A stretch of 64,000 nt of DNA from Microvelia longipes (taxonomy: Eukaryota > Arthropoda > Insecta > Hemiptera > Veliidae): assembly GCA_018340805.1 (NCBI GenBank), contig JACMZG010001863.1, positions 57,966,477 to 58,030,476 on the forward strand, given 5' to 3'. A program made the position numbers and the translations under genes. The notes beneath the pieces are model-generated. The model was given only the letters and a program-made list of their open reading frames with translations. It ran no database searches and had not been told where the DNA came from. Below are positions 50,007 through 62,834 of this stretch, piece after piece. How positions within the stretch are numbered: the first letter of the stretch is position 1; each line of letters starts with the position of its first letter.

Positions 50007-52680
50007 GTAAGTTTCCTAATCAGTTAATAAAATCAATAATATTTACTTAAACATTCCTAATTTTACTGTACTCTGTTTCAACCAAACTTATATCTTTCTC
50101 ATACCGCACCATGAGTTTAGAGTGCTGCTCTAAAACACTATCGTCAGGAAGAAAATGTTTTATTCCGTGCTGTTAAATAAATAGCTTTCAGGTGTATTTT
50201 TCCACCTAAGACCTGTGCAGCTGTTCCCTCGACCATACAAAATACGATAAACTATACAACAGAAATATAGTTTTTTCCTATACCTAAAGCACTCATTAAA
50301 TTTAGTTTTTACATTATATATTATGAAATTCTATAGCCTTTATAGGCTATTGAAGTCTAAATTATTAGACTTAATAATTTACAATATATTACATTATTTT
50401 ATCAAACGTTATGAAAATTAATACGTATCATTAGTAGCCTTAGTACTAGAATTTTTTGTAAAATCTTAACTCTGTGTTTAGAAGGACTTGGGTAAAAATG
50501 TTTTACCTAAAGAAGGTTGTTTTATCCGTACTGTGTCTTTAATTGGATCTGTTTGTTGCTCTTTCAGTGGAGTCTGGATACTATCCAGTTGAGTGACTGG
50601 ATAGTCACTCAACAAAGCGTCTATATTTACTTCATATATAGATGCTGTATGAGTTTATCAAAGTATGTATATCATACTTTCACATCATGGATGATGAAAG
50701 TGTCTTTCTTGGGTTCTTTTATAGGACATTAAGTGATGAAACTCTACAATGCCTACCCCCCTTCACCATCACTCCATTCTTAAAGAAACAAATGTAACGA
50801 GTCATCTTGAAGTAATTTGTTTATTTTTTTTAGGGTTTACTCTAATGTTAAGTTTTCTGCTATGTGTTCTTACCTGCTAGTAAACGCTTAAACTGTGAGG
50901 TATAAACAAAGATAGTCCATAAGTAGATCTTTATGCTTTCGAATTAAATCAAAAAGAAAATGTGTTTTTAAGGATTTCATTATTATTTTAATTTCTATTA
51001 TCATTCTCTAAAAGTCGATAACTATATAACTTAACTGTTTAATGCAATAGAGAAGTTTTTATTCTATTTTTATTTCTTTATTTAGAACTTTGTATGAAAA
51101 GAAATAAAGAAAAACGTGCTTTGAAAACACCGAGATAACAAAACTAAACGGAGATCAATAGAAAGTGAGAGAAAAACTCTTGAGTCTTTGGCAAACATAT
51201 GAAACAAAATGTGGTTAGTTGTATCTGTGGTAGTGGTTAACTGTGGTTACATGTAACTGTGGTCGGTCTGGCTTCTATTTTCTTTTATTCTATACTTGAG
51301 TGCTATTAACTTGTTTGTCCATTCTTTTCAATAAGAAAATAAAGGTAGCAGACGAAATAAAGAAAATAAATTTACCTTGATCGTTCTAAATGATAATGCA
51401 GTAATGATAATGTCTGAATTAAAATCATTTATTTATAGATGTCGGAATTACTTATGGATTCGAAATTGATTTTTAATAATGTTTAAAACCGCCTAGCGGA
51501 GCCCTGCGAGATACTTGCGATATCTACCTATCACCAGCAGGTATAGATAGGTAGATGGTTCCTTGACCTCTAGTAAAATGTGTGTCACTACCTATGAACG
51601 CATAAATATTAATGTTCATATTCACATAATATACAACAACTTTTCTAAGGATTCGGTATATTGATAAGATACGACAAATATGATAGATATCAAATTTGTT
51701 GAGCTGAATAATATGAAACGTTATTTTGTATTTACAACACCTGTATGTGATGTGACGAGGGTCATATGAAAAACTTCGGCATTTTTCTATTTTCCGGTGG
51801 AAAAACTGTCCGAGTCCCTGTCACTTCTTATGGATACTTTGTGTCCGTAATTCATTCGCTTTACAATGATACTATTTATCAGGATGTTGTACAAAACGGA
51901 TCTAATTTTTATTGAATTTTATTTAGGTGCTACACCAAAACTTTCGATTATTAATATTCTGTGCATACCAGAATATATCTTCGCTGAACTTTAGTGAAAT
52001 TATCTTAAAAATTGCGCGGCAGAGTTGCTAATTTATATTGAATGCGTGAAAACCCTATATTGTGATATAAAAGTAAACTGTCTCTAAAATTAAGACATTT
52101 TTTTCAAATGCATACTTGTGTTTATTTTTAATTTTCCTCAATCAAGTTGAAATTCGGTACAAGTGTATACCAGTACATAATAAATACGAACATCAAGTGT
52201 TAATTCAATACGTCAAGTATATTGATGGGACCATAAACTTGATAATTAAAATGGATCTGATATGATACCCATCTCTGAGCGCTTAAAACTAAAGGACTGT
52301 ATGAATGAATAAAAGAGAAATCATTTTAAAATTAGTGATGTAAAAATTTGACGGGGCGTTTGGCGCAAATTTTATAAAAGTTCACAAAAAAAAAAATAAC
52401 CAGAATGGTCTACTAAAGAAAAGAAGTATGATATGCATGCAAAACCAAGGATTCAGTGCATGGACAGAGAATAAGCCTGCACTAAAGCAATATGAAATAA
52501 ACTATACAGAGTGCTAAGCACAGAAATAATAAAGCAATAATTAATAAGCAATGAAATGAAAAAATACCTCAAACCTGCTAAAACAAACATAACCTGTTCA
52601 TGCACTGAAGTTTTATTATGAAAAATAATTATGAATAAATAACAAGAAAAATAACTAATGTACAACAATATTTAACAAAT
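50007..52680. other. AT-rich DNA, probably next intron of the LRR gene
   Basis: No exon can be supported. Small stem-loops occur at 50,579-50,613 (overlapping alternatives) and about 51,520-51,556 (ATCTACCTATC facing GATAGGTAGAT). Confidence 0.4.
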
Positions 52681-52689
52681 AGGTGGAAA

Positions 52690-52884
52690 TTGCTTCGAGC
52701 AATGATTAAAAAGTATGACGAGCCAAACGAGCAATTGAACACCGTCCGGCAGAAGTTAGGTAGGGTGGTAGGCAGGAAGCTAGAGAGTTTTCTAAAACGG
52801 CAGGCAAACATGTCCGACTCTTCAAACCACGTAAAACATGTCTCACCTGAGCTCATGATATCACCTAGTGCAGAATTTAGTTAA
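52690..52884 (+). CDS. Unassigned 64-codon open frame
   Basis: A charged frame (IKKYDEPNEQLNTVRQKLGR, then SFLKRQANMSDSSNHVKH) with coding-like composition. No family is recognised and no matching splice sites are convincing. It may be a fragment of a decayed gene or retroelement. Confidence 0.2.
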   Translation: MLRAMIKKYDEPNEQLNTVRQKLGRVVGRKLESFLKRQANMSDSSNHVKHVSPELMISPSAEFS

Positions 52885-54408
52885 TAAAATTGGGAAGATA
52901 CTGACCCAAGTGTTAATTTAAGTAATCAAGTTAAAACAGCATAACCGCAGGGTTTTTCAGCACAGCTTGGTAACCACTAAGCGTCTTCAATTTCAAGATT
53001 AAAACACTTTTACGATCATTCTAAAGTTCGGATAACTTGTTCATTGCGTTGCCTAAAGCAAATTAACAAGTTGATGAAAATTTGATGGACAACCGCTCGA
53101 ACAGGTTATCATTGATACATCATTTCTTGGAGCTGGTGAATAAAACCCGGTGCGAGTACGAAGAAAAGGAAGAATAAAGAAGATCACTTTGTTTACGAAC
53201 GTGTGAAGTCTACAGGTGTTATTTCCTGAATTAGCCGGCTTTAGTTGCAAGTAAATTATATAATAGGTGAATGGTGAGAAAATATGACAGAAGACCTCGG
53301 AGGATGTGCCATAAGAGGAGACCTAAAATAAAAGTGTAAAAAACTGTTAAGTGTGTTGTGTCTGTGTCTTAAAACTAGAACGTAAGTAACAATGCAAAAT
53401 TTTATTGAGAGAAATTAGGAGTACTTAAAATATATACAACTGTTTAGCACAAGGCCTAACATATATCTTTGATTTTAGTTAATTATTAAAGTCAAGGAAT
53501 AATAACGCAATAAAACCGGGAAAATAATGTATTAGAATTGAAATTTTGGCACTCATTTAGCCATTAAAAAGACTACATATTTGCTTAAGTTTTATTTCAT
53601 TAATCGGTATCAGTTAAATTTTATCAATGACATAAGCGCGTTTTTTTAATTTGTATGAAATCGGAAAAAATGCTATTGAGTTGGTATTCGGTACAAGTAT
53701 AATACCTTATAGACTAGTGTAAACAAGTTAACCTTAAGTTTTGTTTCGTTTTAATATGAACAATGTATATCTATGGGTTGTTGGATCATATTAATAGTTA
53801 AGCAGCATTGAGCGTGTCAAGTGCTTGTATGGGTGACGCTGTGAAATGAAAAGGTGTATTAAGTAACATGAGGACGCGAAGTTTGTTCGGAAGACGTGGT
53901 TGGAGGAATATATTTTGTGAATTGTATATTCTGAGGAACGACCAAAGCGTGTCCGAAGTAGGGAGGATCCGATGTGATTAGAAAAGTTAGAGGATCCGTA
54001 ACCTATATTAATATACTTTTATATAATATTAGTGAGTTTTAAGTAAATTATCCCTTTAAAAATTGTTAATGAGACGAAGGTAAATGTAAGAAAGTTTTTA
54101 ACATAAATTATCAACGGGATCCAACTGGATAGCAGTATTCAGTAGGTTTTCAGTCCTTTACGGTTATACGGACAATATTATTGTTCTCTTCCTTTCTTAT
54201 CTCATCGCCCCCCTTTTTAAGATTCTTAAAACTCCATCTCCCTCCTATTAAATCAATTTGGGAGACGGTAAAAGGTACACATATTCAAGATGATCATGGT
54301 GTAAACTTTAAAATACCAATAAAGGTCATTAATTTATTTGTGAACTGGTTCCGTTCTTGCAGCTTAACTATTTATTACCCAGAATTTACATAAGTTAGGG
54401 ACAAAAGA
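52885..54408. other. AT-rich DNA without supported genes
   Basis: A patch at about 53,060-53,250 is less AT-rich and open in part, but no motif is recognisable. Confidence 0.4.
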
Positions 54409-54862
54409 TTGTTTTTGCTCGTGTAGACTCTAACATTCCACTATGTGGTGATGTAGTTCAAACCTTTTATTTGAACTTCGACCACAAAGGCATTGCTTTT
54501 AACAAGTGGATATTGTGCCTAAGGAATGCTTGCACTATTCCAACACTCCCAGCTTAAGAAAATAGTATAACTGGATTGAGTGTTCACATCTCGCAATGAT
54601 ACTCGATAATCAAATAGAAACGTGAGAAAGTTGGTCAGGTAAAAACACGCTTAGGAAGTCTTCAATCTTGATATAATCAAAAATGTCTTTATCACAGAGG
54701 ACTCTAATAAGCCTCTTAATAAAAGAGCATGCTTTGACTATTTTCATCAACAGTAAAAATGCAATGCCTGCCTGTGGTCGAAGTTCAAGATAAAGGTTTG
54801 TACTACATCACCCACAATGTGTAAATGTTACTAGTTTTGACCACGACCAAAAAACAAAAATG
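54409..54862. mobile_element. MITE-like element with ~85-bp inverted ends
   Basis: The left end (about 54,409-54,495) and right end (about 54,765-54,862) are inverted copies. Both include GGTGATGTAGT, CAAACCTTT and TTGAACTTCGACCACA. The centre has no coding sequence. Boundaries are approximate and no TSD is certain. Confidence 0.7.
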
Positions 54863-55351
54863 GTCTGAGCTATTTATTAGAGTGTTGATGTAGAGGTATC
54901 TTTATCCCTCAAACTAACTCTCATCGCAAAAATGTTGTGCGCATGTTAACATTGAAAGTGTTTTATTTTCTTTCAATATAAAAAGAAAATAGAAAAAACC
55001 AAAATTACGTATTCAATTCACAAAAATATTTCTTAAAAAATGTCATTGCAAGTTTTAAAAATACATAGTAGCAGTGCCATTCAAAAATGATATTATAAAT
55101 GGTTTAGGGGGGGGGGGGTAATATTGAATTTTGTTGTGAAATACGATACAATATAAATATACTTCACCTTTACGTGTTTGTTCTTGTCACTTATAGTTAA
55201 GTAATATCGAGTGGCAGGGGTCAATATCCTAGGACAATTCACCGTTTACTCCTTTTATTATGCTCTCTACATTTTTTCACAACGGTATTAGATATTTTCC
55301 TGTTTGATGATGATTAGCCCAGGTGTGACTAAAATTGGAAGTTATAAATAT

Positions 55352-55977
55352 TTATTATCTACTCCTTGATTGTAAGTTCTACTTACTTGTCCTTTGTTAT
55401 CTCACACTGTAAATGTACTTTTACTCCCCTAGGGAAGGAAAATGAAAGTTTGCCAACTTGACAGAATTTTTAAGTAAAATTTTAGAATTTTAGGAAATTT
55501 AGGAATATTTTTCGGTGTTATGTTGGGTACTAGCGGGAGAATATACATATACACACGCTAATGTTTATATTACAAAATGTAGTATTACACATCATTCTAC
55601 TATTGACAGCTTACAATAAAATAATTGAAGATAGTGTATTTTCTCTTTATCAGAGTAACTGACATGGTAAGAATAAACTAAACTAACACAAAAACAATTA
55701 AGGAGCTGAAGAATATATTAATAGTTGCTACTATTAGTAATAATTAATAGTTATTATTAGTTCTCTAGTTGTAGATAAAATTTAATATGCAACAAGGGAT
55801 GAGAGTTTTCAGCTTTAGTATTATCTCCCTCGGCATAGCCTCGGGAGCTAACTAGTTTATCTCCTCGGCCTACCGGCCCTCGTGAGCTAATGAAAGTTTC
55901 CTCCTTCGGCGCTGCCTTAGGACGAAACTGTAACTTGAGCTGTAAAATTACTTTCATCCCTTGTTGCATAAATAACT
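55352..55977 (+). repeat. Hairpin-ended dispersed repeat, copy 2
   Basis: It matches 8,032-8,613 throughout, with small indels. The terminal hairpin spans about 55,786-55,971 and the end again reads GCATAAATAACTA. A minus-strand open frame across the hairpin is a by-product of the inverted structure. Confidence 0.82.
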
Positions 55978-56906
55978 AATTTTATTCAGTCATTCATTCA
56001 CTATAACTAGAAATTTTTTGCAATGGCTAGGAAAATCAACGATTAAAGTATGTTACACTGAGGTCTTAAATTTAAGAACAAAATATTTCGCAATCTCTTT
56101 GCAAACAAATTACTTATAGCGAATTTTCTCAAAAAATGAGCTTATAAGGTTTTTGAAGAAAGGGGGGGGGGTGATTTTTGAATGGGTAAGATTTAGTGAC
56201 CAACAAAACAACAAAAGATAAATTTATATTTTTGATGTTTGTATGTTTGACATATTATAATTGTGCGAGAGACACCTAAGAAATGTAACAATATGAGTTT
56301 TTGTAAACAAAAGGCATTTGAAATTTTGCTCATATTAATTAAATGATTGATTAAGGAAACTAATAATTCCCGGTCTGGCGCCGTGAGTACGGCGTTAGTG
56401 ACCAATAAATGATAGGGCGTCAGTACTTAAGACACGCGTAAGTGACCAAATGGTCCAAAAGCCCACGATAAATGACTGAAAAACTTAAAATTCAGTCGGT
56501 AAATTAAAAAAATCATATGAAAATACAATAATAACACTACTATCTTACTGCCAGCATTAGTTCAATATTATATCACAAGAGTTGTATACGTTTTTTTAAA
56601 TATAAGAAATCGAAAAATTACTGTGCGAGTTGAAATTTGGCATAAGTTTTAAATGCTAAATTAATATCGCAGTTAAAATATCATAAAATTAGAATCATTA
56701 ATAAAAAGAAAAGAAGAAAATTTTTATGCAGAATCTCTCATCTTGTTTATTATAGTATAACATCAAAGAAAGAATATCTACGTCTCTGGAGAACGGCAAG
56801 CGCCTTCAAAGAATTTTTTGTTAATTCTCTAATTTTTATTTCATTTTTTTTCCTTTTTTTTAAACCTTTATTGTTATAATTTAACCGTTTTATTTTATTT
56901 TTTTAG

Positions 56907-57018
56907 ATTATTCAAGACATTTTTCCTTTTGAAATAATTGTTAGAAAAACAAATCCAAGCGCTTACAGTGGAAAAACAAGAGAGTTTTTGAAAATATCAA
57001 AGGATTGGATTTATTCAG
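56907..57018 (+). CDS. Candidate exon, unknown protein
   Basis: A strong pyrimidine-rich acceptor (TTTTATTTTATTTTTTTAG) is followed by 37 open codons, IIQDIFPFEIIVRKTNPS and onward through AYSGKTREFLKISKDWIYS, and then TTCAG|GTGTCA. Composition is balanced and the frame contains no stop. No family is recognised. Its phase does not connect to the LRR exon at 49,862, so it would belong to another gene or isoform, or is a chance or transposon-derived match. Confidence 0.33.
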
Positions 57019-57185
57019 GTGTCATAATATTATCTGAACAAACATTGTTTATTTTATTATTGTATGATTTGTTTTAATAATGTCTTAGGGTTTCATTTAA
57101 GAAACATTATCAGACCCAAGGTCTGCAAGCCTGGTCACTTTTCATTTAAATGCGTGTTTTCTTGCTTAACAATGTATTTATTAAA

Positions 57186-57450
57186 ATAATCAATACGAGA
57201 AAGCCTCTCCACAAAGTTAATTAAATAAAATTCAAAACCGGCTTTCAACCTAAACGGTCATCATCAGTGCCGGAGAGAAGAATACTCTCATGACTGAGTC
57301 TCAGTCATGAGAGTCTCAGTCATAATATCATAGACTCACCTACATCTATATATTCTTCTCTCCGGCACTGATGATGACCGTTTAGGTTGAAAGCCGGTTT
57401 TGAATTTTATTTAATTAACTTTGTGGAGAGGCTTTTTCGTATTGATTATT
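57186..57450. repeat. Foldback with ~98-bp near-perfect arms
   Basis: Arms at 57,186-57,283 and 57,352-57,450 are almost perfect inverted copies. Each includes CCGGCACTGATGATGACCG, then GGTTGAAAGCCGGTTTTG (right arm orientation). The centre is a partly palindromic patch of repeated CTCAGTCATGAGAGT phrases. Confidence 0.92.
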
Positions 57451-59653
57451 ATAATACACTCCACCTGCGCTTCACCCTAATAACTTATGTATTTATTAGT
57501 TGCTTAAGTTGCCACTTCATGCTTTATTACGTAGCACTAGCAGTACATTGCATTTAAGTAGAAATCAGTAGAATTATTACTTAGTACACAATTCTTTAAA
57601 ACAAAGAATGCGCATGTGCATTCCACAGCTGTACAAGTATGGTTATCATTCCAAATACAACACTGCGCAACATTTTCGCACTTTTTATGCTAAATTTAAT
57701 ATGTGTTAACGCATTTTGTGTTAAAAATATGGAAAAACTGTGTTATAAGTAGTATTGACACCGCTCGGGTTATACAGCACACACCGCAAACTTAAACAAG
57801 GCAATGTACTGTTGAGGGAGAATACAAGCATTTCAAAGAAACTTCGCCCGATTAGCGTATCTCTAATCCACTATTATTTTGTTGTTATGAACTTATGTAG
57901 TGTACATTTGATGATAAAAAAATAATATCGGTACCAAGATTCGAAACTGGGAACCCTTGCCTAGAATACTAACAGTAGTAGCATCGCTCTGCACTTGTTT
58001 TAATCGACTTAGCGTCATAAAAAGCGTCAAACATATTAATCTATACTCGAACTTTGTTGCTTATCAACTGTATTTCAGGCTTTCCGGATAATTATCCCAA
58101 TTTTTGACTTTTTGGTTACTTTGAGTGGTCGCATCGATTCTGGAACGGTTTAATTTATTTGATTTCCCAAAAAGTATGTACAATGATATTAATCGGTGAA
58201 AACTTGTATCATCTTGTTACCGATTTTTTTTAGAACTGTGATGATTGAGTGAACTGGGTTAATGAAGTCCCAACCAAATTTTTAATAGGATTATAGTCCT
58301 TCCCAAGAATGATTTTAAGGTTTTAAGATAATTTTAAGATGAAGAGAAAACTCTTGAGAGAAAAAATACATAATTTCAAGAGTTTTTCTTATCATAAACA
58401 CGAAAGGCATCACTCTAGCTTTAAATTATAAATAGTTAAGATATAAATTAGAAATGTACACAAGTTCATTAGTTGAGATGAAGTGTTGCTTCACATGCTG
58501 GTGTTGGAGTTTAGCCCTCAACCGATCCAGGGATATCCTTATCAGTCTTAGAATAATACTATATATAGAAGGAGCCACTACTGATAACACGAAAGCCGGT
58601 TCACTGGGGCAACTAGTAAATGCTGCCACCATTAGCAAATATAACAAATTTTCTAAAAAAAAGTTGGCAATACTTTTCCGGTTGCTAAATTATTATGTTT
58701 CTATTATTAATTAATGATTGATTAATTCATAAAATAACTAATATTAAATATCAGTGCATTCAATATTTTAATGCATTTAAATTGGTCGTTTAAATCGTAT
58801 TTATTTAAATATTATATAAAAGTAGTCCTCGTCAACTAAATGTAGATTCTTGTATTCCGCCACCTTTTGCCATCTAAGACCAATTTATAAATACTCAGCA
58901 GGTATTTTAAGTTTTATATTTGTTCTTTAGCGAAATCTTTCTTATTAATAGATATTTATGACACATATTTTAAAAAATACATGTTTTGTTGTCCAGGTTG
59001 GCAGGCATTACTTAGGTGCACCAGTCAACCGCTTTCGTGTTATCAGTGGAATTACATTGTGTTACGTCCTGTGCTCCTTCTATATTAAGTAATTACTCTA
59101 AGTTATCAGTCAATAAGTATCGACCGAGCCAAATGATTCTTCACATATTTTTTAATACTTTCAAAGAATTTTAAGAAAATTCTTAATTTATTTAAAAAAA
59201 CTGGATGGGACTGAAATAACAACTTCTTACTTCTTTAAATGACTATATTTCGCCTGACCCCCATGCATATCAATTCTACAACAAATAAATGATTTTAAAT
59301 AACGTTAGGATAATCTAACTTTGCCTAGAATCCTACGTTTACACCTAAATCTCAAACTAGGCACTTTTTGGTGGTTGTAACTTCCTTTTTTGTAGGCTTT
59401 TTATTCTTAGTTGTAAGGTTTTCAAAATTATCAATTTTTGTTATTCACTTTTAAGAATAAAATTCTAATTTGTCTTTTATTAGTCTAGAGTACGTTTTTT
59501 CTGTTTGTAGACATGAGTATGCCTGGGATCAGGCGAAATATAGTCATTTAAAGAAGTAACAAGTTATTATTTCAGTCCCATCCTGTGTCTTTAAATAAAT
59601 TAAAAATTATATACTATGGTGACGAATACAAATAATTTTAAGAAAATTTTAAT
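57451..59653. other. AT-rich DNA with repeat fragments
   Basis: Positions 58,890-58,990 match the TIR element at 37,105-37,215. Positions about 58,550-58,630 and 59,010-59,095 are inverted relatives sharing CTTTCGTGTTATCAGT, so the open frames near 58.5 kb are repeat sequence. No host gene is supported. Confidence 0.5.
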
Positions 59654-59668
59654 TAATTGTTAACAATA

Positions 59669-59901
59669 AAAAAATAAATAAAATGCCCGTTTAGGGCCTT
59701 TCGGCCCATCAGGGTATTCACCCTGCGGGAACCACCTCAGGTGGACAGCATCTACTACATCTCTAAGAATTAACTAAAGTTGGCAAAAATCTTTTTAATA
59801 CAAATAGCTAATTCATAAAATCTTAAGCATAGCCCGGCTGCGAACCCGGACCTCCGGTGCCGAATCGAACGCCTTTACGATCAACGGCCATGGAGGCAGA
59901 C
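59669..59901 (-). mobile_element. tRNA-headed SINE, second copy, with 15-bp TSD
   Basis: The minus strand begins GTCTGCCTCCATGGCCG and has a B-box-like GGTTCGCAGCC. The body shares with the copy at 37,846 the phrases GGTTCCCGCAGGGTG, CCTGATGGGCC and AAACGGGCATTTTA. The duplication TAATTGTTAACAATA flanks it at 59,654-59,668 and 59,902-59,916. Confidence 0.93.
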
Positions 59902-59916
59902 TAATTGTTAACAATA

Positions 59917-62439
59917 GAACGATGAATTGATAAGCTTGTTTTTCCTAAGTTTTCTCTATCCTAATCTGTTTGTTTCTTATTGCAGAGTACAAATCGTAAT
60001 ATGAATTAAGAGGCACTATCTGTCCTATTCTGTCCTAATAAGAAATAATACATAAAACCTTTATTCGCATAAAATTTAGAAAAATTTAGAATAGTATGAA
60101 AATTTCTGAGCAATATTTAGCAAATGACATGCAGCTGCATCAAACGCCTTAATAATGCTTGACACAAAATCGCCAGATAAAAACATGGAAAGTGAAAAGC
60201 CGAAAAAGAGAAATGCCTATGTAGTTCAAAAAGTGAAATAGTAAAGAGGGTGGTCAGGTAAGTGTCGATCTGTCTTCTTGTTTCCTGCCATGGTTTGTGT
60301 TGTACATGTCCCAAGACTTGAACCAACTACCGCTTATTTTAGACTTTGAGTTTTCCAAAGAACATTGTGTTTGTTCTTCAATAGGTTTTCCTAAAACCTT
60401 TGTCCTTTCCTTTATTTGTTGTCTCGACTTGTTCTTGAGTTTTCTCAGATACTATTTACTTTGTTTGTAGTTCCTTTTGAAAGAAAACGCCCTTTTTTTT
60501 AAAAAAAAAGTCTAACAGACGGCTGAGTGTAAACAAGCTATAGGTTTTCAGTTGGAACAAGGGGAGCCTAGGAAAAGCCACCACGCCTTTAGCTAATAGT
60601 TAATTTGGGGAAGAAAATATCTTAGGTAAGCTTGTTTTATGAGTCAACGCCCCTTTGAATTACCTTTCTGTTTTCTCAGACTTTAATGGTCTCTTTTTAA
60701 ATTTCTTTTCTCTGCTTCCAAATGGCTTGAATGAAGTGCTTTTGCTTTGGTGGACACATATTTGTACTGCAGTGCTTACCTACCTCCTAAAAGAAAAGTG
60801 CATTTTATTTGCATAAAACGCTACAACAACTAAATTAAAGACGACCTTTCTGCATCTAGATCCCAAAAATGGAACATTTATGTTTCTTGTTACCACTTAA
60901 CAGCTCAAATGGCTTACCCTTAATGGATTTCAATGACACCTGGCAACAAATAAAATTCCTATGAAAAGAAGAACTGATTTTGAGGTTAAACTAACACGGC
61001 CTTAATAAAAATATTGTCCCTAGTAACTTAAAAAATCAGGTACGAGGTACCTGAGGACTTTTTTTCTCCAAATCGGATTTGCTACACTCGGCCTCCTAAA
61101 TTTAGACTCGCTTCGCTTGTCATCAGTATATAAAAATTTCCAAAAATATACTGCTTCACGTTTTTGCTCGTCTTCAGATAGTAAATACATTAATTTAATT
61201 CCCAGCGATCATCCATCTTGGTACTGGCTTTGCTTGAATTTCCGAGAGTTTTGATAAGTCATTATTACGGGTTAATGACGTAACAAATATTTTCCGGGTT
61301 GCACAACTAGTCCTATATTGGTCTAGTTGTGCAACTTGTCATTCATTTTTGTACCAAGTTTCAACTCTAGCGTAAACACACTAGAAGCTACGATGACAAA
61401 AGACACACACACACGGTCACGCGTTCAGACGGACAACTTTTTGAAAACCACTTACTAAGTCTTTAAAACACCTAAAACGGATAACTCAAGTAAAATATCG
61501 ATTTCGGATTTTACGAACACAATGCTTTTCCTATATTATTACAGTATATAAAGAAAAGTAATAGTGTGTCTGATAATGTTAAGAAATGATCAGATGAAGT
61601 GAGATGAGATGAGATACCATCAACATATCCTGTGACTAACACAGTCCTCGTGCTATGTATATGAACGTAGTAAGGAACTTACTAAGCAATCATAAAGCAA
61701 AGCTTAAGAATCGCCGGATAGACATAAACATATTAAAACAAAAAAAATAAATCTGTTACAGGTGTTAATAACTTTTTTTTTGTAGTCCTCAAAGGAATAA
61801 TTAAAATTTTGTTGTTTGATAAATAAAATATTTGCTGAGCGAAGCTCGGGTATCAGTGCTAGTCCTATATAAATTGAAAGTTTAACCTGGGATGCGAACT
61901 TCGGACTTGAAGGATGAGATGATTAAACATGCGTCTAGTAATCACCATGCACTAAGCATTGACAGTCTAATGACAGTAAAGGTTCTTCAATAACATTAGC
62001 TCATCATTATAGTGGCAAGTAAATCAGGTAGTACATCTCTGTAGTATTCTCCTTGTTACACTTTTCATCATGTTATACCTGTAACCTGTGATACCTATTC
62101 TGTTAAACCCGCTCTACAAGTTGAACACTCATAGTCATCGCATAATTAACTTCATTAAACATAAATAAACAATTTCCAAACTCTGTTAATACTAAAATTT
62201 AATTTGTAAATTAATATGCAACTTGCATTTATCTTGGAATTTCGTAATTATTTTATAATTAACATAATGTAAAATGCGTCACGGGCCAGGTTTCACTCGA
62301 TACTCTCTTGCCTTCTAATTAGTGAGAAATATAATATAGAAATAAATGAAGGCATAAGCTTCCTATAGTCTCCCGTTTTAAACATAATAGATATTTCCTA
62401 GCGAATTTTCTTTAGGAAAAATATTGGCGGCGCACAAAG
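59917..62439. other. AT-rich DNA with dispersed-repeat copies
   Basis: A copy of the repeat seen at 7.8 and 13.6 kb lies at about 61,240-61,560. It contains a perfect 13-bp stem (GTTGCACAACTAG, 61,298-61,310, and its complement 61,323-61,335). Position about 61,834-61,865 carries the complement of a CTAGC...GGATACCCG...CTTCGC motif also found at 63,736. No gene is supported. Confidence 0.45.
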
Positions 62440-62834
62440 TAAACGTTAGACCAAGGATTGTCACCAAATGTTTATTCAGAGTCCCTGAACACTTACTTGA
62501 TCATTTTCCTTCGCTTAACTTAGAAGATGTGCGAATGAACCGGCTTACACGTTATATCAGCTACTTGAGAGAATTGTACAAGTCTTGAAAACAAATGTTG
62601 AATTTTCAATTCGTTACAGTCTAGAGAAAAATGGAATACGCCTGCCAATCCTGTTACAGTCGGAAGTGTCGTTTTCTCACGGAAAGACAACTGTTCACCT
62701 TTACACTGGCCTTAGGAATTATTGAAGAAGTGCATCCCGGACAAGATGGAGTGATTCGAGTTGCAACTGTTCGGTCAAGAGACAAACTATATCGTAGACC
62801 GGTGGTCAAGTTGTACCCCGTGCCTACTCAGTAA
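62440..62834 (+). pseudogene. BEL/Pao integrase C-terminal fragment, second element
   Basis: The open frame at 62,631-62,834 ends LGIIEEVHPGQDGVIRVATV, then YRRPVVKLYPVP. This is the DUF5641 end of BEL/Pao Pol, where a G-R/I-x-x-E-x-x-P-G-x-D-G-x-x-R motif precedes an RP-x-x-K-L tail. Upstream, 62,500-62,630 contains further Pol-like pieces (RMNRLTRY) in shifted frames. The integrase core is absent, so this is a 3' relic on the opposite strand to the element at the window start. A GGGGAGAG purine tract at about 63,076 could be the PPT before a 3' LTR, but the LTR is not verified. Confidence 0.7.

Noticed and set aside
52629..52856. Minus-strand 75-codon frame
   Set aside because: It is the shadow of the plus-strand frame at 52,690-52,884, which has the more coding-like composition. 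Even that one is weak.
55757..55969. 70-codon minus-strand frame
   Set aside because: It runs through the terminal hairpin of a dispersed repeat. The equivalent region in the other copy (8.4-8.6 kb) is not open.
58426..58714. Possible receptor-like exon with hydrophobic start
   Set aside because: Part of it recurs inverted at 59,010-59,095, so it is dispersed repeat sequence.
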